Source: Luminiphilus sp.
GTDB lineage: Bacteria > Pseudomonadota > Gammaproteobacteria > Pseudomonadales > Halieaceae
DNA length: 58,682 nt
Direction: 5' to 3'
NCBI GenBank assembly: GCA_029253085.1
Contig: JAQXAF010000037.1
Location: 1-58,682, forward strand
Shown here: positions 53,348-58,682 of the stretch, in pieces
Position numbering within the stretch: the first letter of the stretch is position 1
Layout: each line of letters begins with the position of its first letter
The notes under the pieces: model-generated
What the model saw: only the letters and a program-made list of their open reading frames with translations
The model's database searches: none
What the model was told of the DNA's origin: nothing
Made by a program: the position numbers and the translations under genes

Positions 53348-55111
53348 TCAGAGCCAATCGAGAGAAAAACGGGAGAGTGTTTCACCACCCTCTAAAATAG
53401 TACCTGCGTGGGCCTTACAACGCGGAAGAATACGCGCACCGTAAAACGCTGCGGTCGCTATTTTACGACGGCAAAAATCGGCGTTGTGATCGGCCGCAAG
53501 CTTAGCCTCGGCGACTAACGCTGAGCAAGCCAACTGCCAGCCTCCAAAGAGGTAACCGGTTTGCATCAGATAGTCGAAAGCGCCACCAAAGGCATTGAAT
53601 CGATCCGAGCTCATTTGGCTCAACAGGTGCTCAGTGGTCACCCGATGATCGGCCAGGGCGCTCGCCAGAGATTTGCCCAAAGCGCCTAACTCTGGATGGG
53701 ATGACTGAGATAATTGCTGCGTGATCTCAGCTATCTGAGCCTGCATCGCTTCCATTCCGGAGCCTCCATCGCGAGCCAGCTTACGATTCACCAAGTCCGC
53801 CGCCTGAATGCCGTTAGTACCCTCGTAAATGGGGGTGATACGGACATCACGCAAATATTGGGCTGCGCCCGTCTCCTCAATAAAGCCCATACCCCCGTGA
53901 ACCTGAACCCCCAGTGAGGTCAGCTCAACACCTATCTCTGTACACCAGCCTTTGATCACCGGGATCATAAGATCAATGCGCTGACGCTGCTCGCTCCTTA
54001 TGTCGGCTTCGGCGTAATGCGCTAGATCCATGGTGACGGCCTCGTTATAAGCGAGGGCTCGCATCGCCTCAATCAAAGCCCGCATGGTCATGAGCATTCG
54101 CTTAACGTCTGCATGTTCAATAATGGGAACACCACCCTGTACACGCTCTCGAGCATAGGCCACGGCCTTTTGGTAGGCTCCCTCAGAAGCCCCCACGCCT
54201 TGCAAACCGACCTTTAAACGCGCCTCGTTCATCATGGTAAACATACAGGCCAGGCCGTTGTTCTCTTCTCCAACGAGGTACCCTATGGCGCCGTCCTTAT
54301 CACCGTAAGCCATAACGCAGGTGGGACTGCCATGAATACCCAATTTGTGTTCAGTAGACACAGGAAAAGCGTCGTTGCGCTCACCCAAACTACCATCGGC
54401 ATTAACCAAGTACTTTGGAACAATGAATAACGAAATACCTTTGCTGCCTGCCGGGGCGTCAGGCAGACGTGCCAACACGAGGTGGACAATGTTTTCCGTG
54501 GCATCGTGATCACCCCAAGTGATGTAAATTTTCTGGCCGAAAATACGGTAGTGCTTGCCGTCACGTTCTGCTCGTGTTTTCACCGGCCCCAAATCAGATC
54601 CCGCACCTGACTCGGTTAAGTTCATGGTGCCAGCCCACTCACCACTATTTATTTTTGCCAGATAAATGGCTTTGAGCGCATCACTGGCATGGGCCCCAAT
54701 CGCCAGGGCGGCCCCCGAGCTCAGAAACGGTTCCAGGGCAAACGCCATATCAGCTCCGTTCCATATTTCTGAAGCTGCAGTGCCATAAATCTCTGGCAGG
54801 CCCTGCCCCCCTGCCTCTGCGTCCGCAGAAATACCAACCCAGCCCCCGGCACCCAGCTCGCGTATGGCATCCCCATAACCGGGTGGAATAGTTACCTTGC
54901 CATCGGCACAGGTCACTGGGTGGGTATCACCCACGCGACGCAACGGTGCAACCACATCGCTCCCCAACTTACCGGCCTCATCTAAAAGCGCCGTTGTCAA
55001 TTCCGGACCCACACCCACGTCGGCAAAACGCTTGAGCGAACCGAGCTTTTCGGCGACATCGATAACATCATCAATAAGGAATTGCATATCGGCAAGCGGT
55101 GCGGTGTACAT
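53348..55111 (-). CDS. Acyl-CoA dehydrogenase, FadE/DmdC-like
   Basis: FAD-dependent oxidation of an acyl-CoA thioester. At 587 residues it belongs to the long bacterial group with an extra C-terminal domain (about 460-587), which includes DmdC (methylmercaptopropionyl-CoA dehydrogenase of DMSP breakdown) and several fatty-acid enzymes. Visible motifs are GTMNLTESGAGSDLG (FAD/substrate loop, about residue 157), KIYITWGDHD, the segment around GVGASEGAYQKAVAYARER and GGMGFIEETGAAQYLRDVRI. The ATG has GGAGA at good spacing. Substrate cannot be told from sequence. The divergent LysR gene is a likely regulator. Confidence 0.9.
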   Translation of the reverse strand: MYTAPLADMQFLIDDVIDVAEKLGSLKRFADVGVGPELTTALLDEAGKLGSDVVAPLRRVGDTHPVTCADGKVTIPPGYGDAIRELGAGGWVGISADAEAGGQGLPEIYGTAASEIWNGADMAFALEPFLSSGAALAIGAHASDALKAIYLAKINSGEWAGTMNLTESGAGSDLGPVKTRAERDGKHYRIFGQKIYITWGDHDATENIVHLVLARLPDAPAGSKGISLFIVPKYLVNADGSLGERNDAFPVSTEHKLGIHGSPTCVMAYGDKDGAIGYLVGEENNGLACMFTMMNEARLKVGLQGVGASEGAYQKAVAYARERVQGGVPIIEHADVKRMLMTMRALIEAMRALAYNEAVTMDLAHYAEADIRSEQRQRIDLMIPVIKGWCTEIGVELTSLGVQVHGGMGFIEETGAAQYLRDVRITPIYEGTNGIQAADLVNRKLARDGGSGMEAMQAQIAEITQQLSQSSHPELGALGKSLASALADHRVTTEHLLSQMSSDRFNAFGGAFDYLMQTGYLFGGWQLACSALVAEAKLAADHNADFCRRKIATAAFYGARILPRCKAHAGTILEGGETLSRFSLDWL

Positions 55112-55236
55112 AGAATCTCCGTTCGTTGGTTATAGCGCTCAACACAAGGACAATAAGAAAAAGCGTCCTGCAAAGCGACTTGCTATGATTGTGGCCCGGG
55201 TAGTGCTCTAACGCCTTTTTTGCACGAGAAAGCGCC

Positions 55237-56181
55237 GTGAAAGATCTTAATCGAATTGACCTAAATTTGCTGGTTTACCTAGACGTTTTGCTGCGAGAGC
55301 GAAATGTGACTCAGGCGGCCAATCAATTAGGGCTGTCACAACCCGCAATGAGCAACGGGTTGCGCCGACTGCGAGATCTATTTAACGATCCACTTCTGGT
55401 GCGCACTTCCGACGGTATGTCACCCACCGCCAGAGCACTGGAACTTGAGCCCCTTATCAGAGACGTACTCGCCGGCGTCGAGCGCGCTATTCAACCGACT
55501 TCAGATTTTGATCCCAGTGAAACGAATCAAGTCGTTCGAGTAATGGCATCGGACTATGCAGAATCCACCTTATTCCCCGCCGTGATCAGAGCGCTGCGAG
55601 AGCATGCTCCGGGCCTAACCCTTGATGTGATGACACCTTCTGATGTCAGCTTTCTTGACGTGGAGCGCGGTAAAATCGATCTGGTAATTAATCGCTTTGA
55701 CCAAATGCCGCAGTCGTTTCACCAAATAACACTATGGTCTGATCCATTCACCTGCTTGATGAGCCGAGACAACCCTATTCTTAGCCAGTTCGATCTCAAG
55801 GCCTATCTCGATGCCGATCATATTTGGGTGAGCAAGACCGGAATGGGTGTTGGGGTCGGGGTTGATCCCGATGATGTTCAAAGACTCGGCTGGGTTGATA
55901 CCGCACTTGCTCAGATGAATGAGCTGCGACGGATTCGAGTTTTCACGCGTCACTATCAAGCAGCCATGACCCTGGCAGAGGAAAATGACCTTATCGTCAC
56001 TCTCCCCAGCCGGGCTACCTGGCTCAAACGCGATAACCCACGAGTTGTCGTGAGGCCTGTACCTTTTGACGTGCCCCCACTAGAACTAAAAATGGCTTGG
56101 AGCCCCTTACTGCAACACAATCCAGCCCACCGCTGGGTGCGTCAAACGATCACTCGAATCGCTAGAGAGTTGAATGCCTAA
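55237..56181 (+). CDS. LysR-family transcriptional regulator
   Basis: The 314-residue protein (GTG start with GAGAAAG upstream) has an N-terminal winged helix-turn-helix (about 7-66: RNVTQAANQLGLSQPAMSNGLRRLRDLF) and a substrate-binding domain (about 95-300). The pattern resembles the NodD/SyrM/LeuO-like branch. It is divergent from the acyl-CoA dehydrogenase across 125 bases, the classical layout for a LysR regulator and its target, and lies upstream of glcB. The effector is unknown. Confidence 0.92.
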   Translation: MKDLNRIDLNLLVYLDVLLRERNVTQAANQLGLSQPAMSNGLRRLRDLFNDPLLVRTSDGMSPTARALELEPLIRDVLAGVERAIQPTSDFDPSETNQVVRVMASDYAESTLFPAVIRALREHAPGLTLDVMTPSDVSFLDVERGKIDLVINRFDQMPQSFHQITLWSDPFTCLMSRDNPILSQFDLKAYLDADHIWVSKTGMGVGVGVDPDDVQRLGWVDTALAQMNELRRIRVFTRHYQAAMTLAEENDLIVTLPSRATWLKRDNPRVVVRPVPFDVPPLELKMAWSPLLQHNPAHRWVRQTITRIARELNA

Positions 56182-56281
56182 CGCCTGTTTATGCCTCGAG
56201 AATTCCGCACCGTAAACGTCTTAACCCCGCCACATAGATATTCACAAAATCAATACCACTTATAAAATGCATTTCTCACAT

Positions 56282-56293
56282 TTATGCGCTTAA
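56282..56293. promoter_or_regulatory. Candidate operator upstream of malate synthase
   Basis: TTATGCGCTTAA matches the perfect palindrome TTAAGCGCTTAA found after glcB (58599-58610) at 11 of 12 positions. It lies about 80 bases before the glcB start, in the 191-base LysR-glcB gap, which also holds AT-rich stretches including TATAAA. Regulator unknown; could be chance. Confidence 0.3.
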
Positions 56294-56372
56294 ATTGCGA
56301 AAACTTAATCATCGAAAAACGCGCTGCCACTGCACCCAGTGACTGCAGCGGGATTCATTTGGGGAGAAGATC

Positions 56373-58544
56373 ATGGCTGAACGTATCGATTGCGCTGGCT
56401 TGCAAGTCGACACCGGGCTGCACGCGCTCTTAGAAAACGACATTTTACCGGGCACCGATATTAGCTCTGATCAATTTTGGTCAGGGCTGGCCAATATTCT
56501 TACAGACATGATGCCGCGTAATCGTAAGCTCCTCGCGATTCGGGAGGACATGCAGGCCAAAATCGACAACTGGCACCGAGAGCACTCCGAAGAAGCTTTC
56601 GATGCACAAGCATACAAAGCCTTCCTTGAAAACATCGGCTACCTTTTGCCCCAACCTGCTCAAGTGCAAGTCACCACTGAAAATGTAGACGACGAAATCG
56701 CTCAGGTTGCCGGCCCGCAACTGGTAGTACCCGTAATGAATGCACGCTTTGCTTTGAACGCCGCCAATGCGCGCTGGGGCAGTCTCTATGATGCGCTCTA
56801 TGGTACCGACGTCATTCCCGAAGATCACGGTGCTGAGCGCGCCGGCGGCTACAACCCCGTTCGTGGCAATCGCGTTATCGCTTGGGCGAGAGCGTTTTTA
56901 AATCAAAACTTCGCGTTAGCAAAAGGCAGCCACAGCGACGCGACGAGTTACACCGTTGAGTTGGGCTCCTTACGGGTAAAACAAAAAGACGGCAGCTCTG
57001 CCACGCTGCTAGACAGTGAGCAATGGATGGGCTACACCGGCGAGGCCAGTCAGCCAACCTCCATTTTACTCCGAAACAATGGGCTGCACGCTGAGATACA
57101 GATTGATAGCAGCCACCCCGTGGGACAAACCGACCCCGCCGGGGTCAAGGATGTGTGCCTAGAGTCAGCTTTAACCACGATTCAAGACTGTGAGGACTCG
57201 GTAGCCGCTGTTGATGCGGAAGATAAGATTGTGGTTTACCAGAACTGGCTAGGACTGATGCGAGGCGATCTGTCCGAAAGCTTTCAGAAAGGTGGCAGTC
57301 TTCAAACGCGCACATTACAACCCGATCGCGAATTTAAAGCACCCGATGGCAATACCTTTACACTTCCCGGCCGCAGCCTGCTTTTTGTTCGAAATGTAGG
57401 GCACCTGATGACCAACGACGCCGTCCTGACCAAAAATGGATTAGAGGCTCCCGAAGGTATTCTTGACGCCTTATTTACTTCAGCTTGCGCGCTGCATGAC
57501 ATAAAGCGCACCTCAGGCCCCCGTAATTCCCGTCAAGGCAGCATATACATCGTAAAGCCAAAGATGCATGGGCCCGATGAGGTGAGTTTTGCAGTCGATC
57601 TGTTCAGCAAGGTTGAAGACGTTTTGGGACTGCCGGAAAACACCATCAAAATCGGCATCATGGATGAGGAACGACGCACCACTTTGAATTTGGCCGAGTG
57701 CATTAACCGCGCAAGTGAGCGCCTGGTATTTATCAACACCGGTTTCCTTGACCGCACCGGTGACGAGATTCATACCAGTATGGAAGCGGGTGCTTTTACC
57801 GCAAAAAGCGCCATGAAAGCTGAAACCTGGATCAGCGCCTACGAAGACTGGAATGTCGATATAGGGCTCAACTGTGGCCTCCAAGGTCACGCACAGATCG
57901 GCAAAGGGATGTGGGCCATGCCAGACCGCATGACCGACATGCTAACCACAAAAATTGGCCACCCAGAAAGCGGGGCTAATTGCGCTTGGGTGCCCTCACC
58001 TACGGCAGCCACACTGCACGCGACGCACTATCACGAAGTTGATGTCATGGCGGTTCAGGCGCAACTGAAGGGCACTCCCCGACGCAGCATCGATGAGATC
58101 TTGGAGATACCGTTAAAAGGCGCGAAAGGGATGAGTGATGAAGCCATACAGCGAGAGCTCGACAATAACGCCCAGGGTATTTTGGGTTATGTGGTGCGCT
58201 GGATCGATCAGGGAGTCGGCTGCTCCAAGGTTCCAGACATCGACAATATTGGCCTAATGGAAGACCGGGCGACGCTGCGAATTTCTAGCCAACATTTAGC
58301 TAACTGGATTCGCCATGAGGTTGTCACCGAGGAGCAGGTCCGATCCACCCTAGAGCGCATGGCAGCGATTGTGGACCAGCAAAATGCCAACGACCCTACA
58401 TACCAGCCCATGGCTGCTGATCTCGCTAACAACGTGGCCTTTCAAGCGGCTTGCGATTTGGTGTTTATGGGAACGGAGCAACCCAGCGGCTACACCGAAC
58501 CGCTACTGCATCAGCGCCGCAAAGAATTCAAAGCCAGTCAATGA
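56373..58544 (+). CDS. glcB: Malate synthase G
   Basis: Condenses glyoxylate with acetyl-CoA to malate, the second step of the glyoxylate shunt and the outlet of glycolate oxidation. The 723-residue length is that of the G isoform. Motifs include [28 protein letters not shown] (about 112-139), [26 protein letters not shown] with a catalytic arginine, [17 protein letters not shown] (metal-binding Glu/Asp) and a late [19 protein letters not shown] lies directly upstream of the ATG. Isocitrate lyase is not in the window. Confidence 0.97.
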   Translation: MAERIDCAGLQVDTGLHALLENDILPGTDISSDQFWSGLANILTDMMPRNRKLLAIREDMQAKIDNWHREHSEEAFDAQAYKAFLENIGYLLPQPAQVQVTTENVDDEIAQVAGPQLVVPVMNARFALNAANARWGSLYDALYGTDVIPEDHGAERAGGYNPVRGNRVIAWARAFLNQNFALAKGSHSDATSYTVELGSLRVKQKDGSSATLLDSEQWMGYTGEASQPTSILLRNNGLHAEIQIDSSHPVGQTDPAGVKDVCLESALTTIQDCEDSVAAVDAEDKIVVYQNWLGLMRGDLSESFQKGGSLQTRTLQPDREFKAPDGNTFTLPGRSLLFVRNVGHLMTNDAVLTKNGLEAPEGILDALFTSACALHDIKRTSGPRNSRQGSIYIVKPKMHGPDEVSFAVDLFSKVEDVLGLPENTIKIGIMDEERRTTLNLAECINRASERLVFINTGFLDRTGDEIHTSMEAGAFTAKSAMKAETWISAYEDWNVDIGLNCGLQGHAQIGKGMWAMPDRMTDMLTTKIGHPESGANCAWVPSPTAATLHATHYHEVDVMAVQAQLKGTPRRSIDEILEIPLKGAKGMSDEAIQRELDNNAQGILGYVVRWIDQGVGCSKVPDIDNIGLMEDRATLRISSQHLANWIRHEVVTEEQVRSTLERMAAIVDQQNANDPTYQPMAADLANNVAFQAACDLVFMGTEQPSGYTEPLLHQRRKEFKASQ

Positions 58545-58550
58545 TCCTTT

Positions 58551-58582
58551 GAGCCCTCCCCTAAAGTATCGAGGTAGGGCTC
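58551..58582 (+). terminator. Possible terminator hairpin after glcB
   Basis: GAGCCCT (58551-58557) pairs with AGGGCTC (58576-58582), with a further inner CCT/AGG pairing. It starts six bases after the glcB stop. No T-run follows, so intrinsic termination would be weak. Confidence 0.4.
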
Positions 58583-58598
58583 AACAAATGCCTACGGT

Positions 58599-58632
58599 TT
58601 AAGCGCTTAACATGAGCGGGTTAAGCGCTTTA
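58599..58632. promoter_or_regulatory. Tandem 12-bp palindromes, LacI-type operator pattern
   Basis: TTAAGCGCTTAA (58599-58610) and TTAAGCGCTTTA (58621-58632) are spaced 22 bases apart, about two helical turns. Each is centred on CG with AAGCGCTT, the pattern of many LacI-family operators. Together they also form a 10-base perfect inverted repeat (58601-58630). The gene they might control lies past the window end; a role as glcB terminator is possible but no T-run follows. Confidence 0.45.
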
Positions 58633-58682
58633 TCTGCGGGCAGGTAATCGGCGTTAAGTGCTATAGCCACCGCCTCGTGAGT

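Overview
The window reads as a typical chromosomal segment of a Gram-negative gammaproteobacterium. The blocks cmk-aroA-tyrA-pheA-serC-gyrA, mtaD-ubiG-mupP-yciK and nadC/ampD-ampE follow the gene order of pseudomonads and relatives. The order rluB-scpB-scpA-yciO-yciV next to yciB resembles that around the E. coli trp region. Two Na+-coupled amino-acid symporters, a DmdC-like acyl-CoA dehydrogenase and a TonB-dependent receptor fit a marine heterotroph, perhaps of the OM60/NOR5 (Halieaceae) type; that placement is inference. I saw no tRNA, rRNA, CRISPR array, transposase or phage gene, and no gene-free stretch above 300 bases.

Layout. 40-7795 (minus): aromatic amino acid, serine and cytidylate genes plus gyrA, tightly packed and probably co-transcribed. 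7928-11445 (plus): deaminase, ubiquinone methyltransferase, MurNAc-6-P phosphatase and a short-chain dehydrogenase. 11447-15585 (minus): rluB, the condensin partners scpA/scpB, yciO and a PHP phosphoesterase. 15683-21877 (plus): yciB, an SH3/coiled-coil membrane protein, a periplasmic cyclophilin overlapping a Bacteroidetes-like pdxJ, an RluA-type synthase, a DUF2244 protein, rimO and rsmE. 21935-22612 (minus): msrA. 22893-26838 (plus): an envelope-proteostasis cluster (VWA protein, J-domain membrane protein, unknown protein, HtpX, DegS-like protease, tiny membrane protein). 26747-29515 (minus): AGCS and NSS symporters. 29723-41211 (minus): a complete type II secretion operon gspC to gspN. 41388-42530 (minus): a GAF plus degenerate GGDEF protein.

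42594-47436 (plus) is the most coherent accessory system: a TPP riboswitch leading a TonB-dependent receptor, a small YkoF-like thiamine/HMP-binding protein, a PnuT-like permease, a thiamine-kinase-like protein and a ketopantoate reductase. Together they can bring thiamine or a precursor through the outer membrane, bind it, pass it through the inner membrane and trap it by phosphorylation. 47402-50324 (minus) holds an unusual pair: an FHA-like/sigma54-activator protein with two C-terminal helix-turn-helix segments, and a membrane-anchored Ser/Thr kinase.

50418-58682 contains ampE and ampD (minus), nadC (plus), rraA and an acyl-CoA dehydrogenase (minus), a divergent LysR regulator, and malate synthase G. 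The window ends with a pair of 12-bp palindromes resembling LacI-type operators. Several starts were moved from the longest reading frame to internal GTG, TTG or ATG codons because of 1-4 base stop/start overlaps or ribosome-binding sites; each entry says so. All functions are inferred by reading motifs, not by database search.
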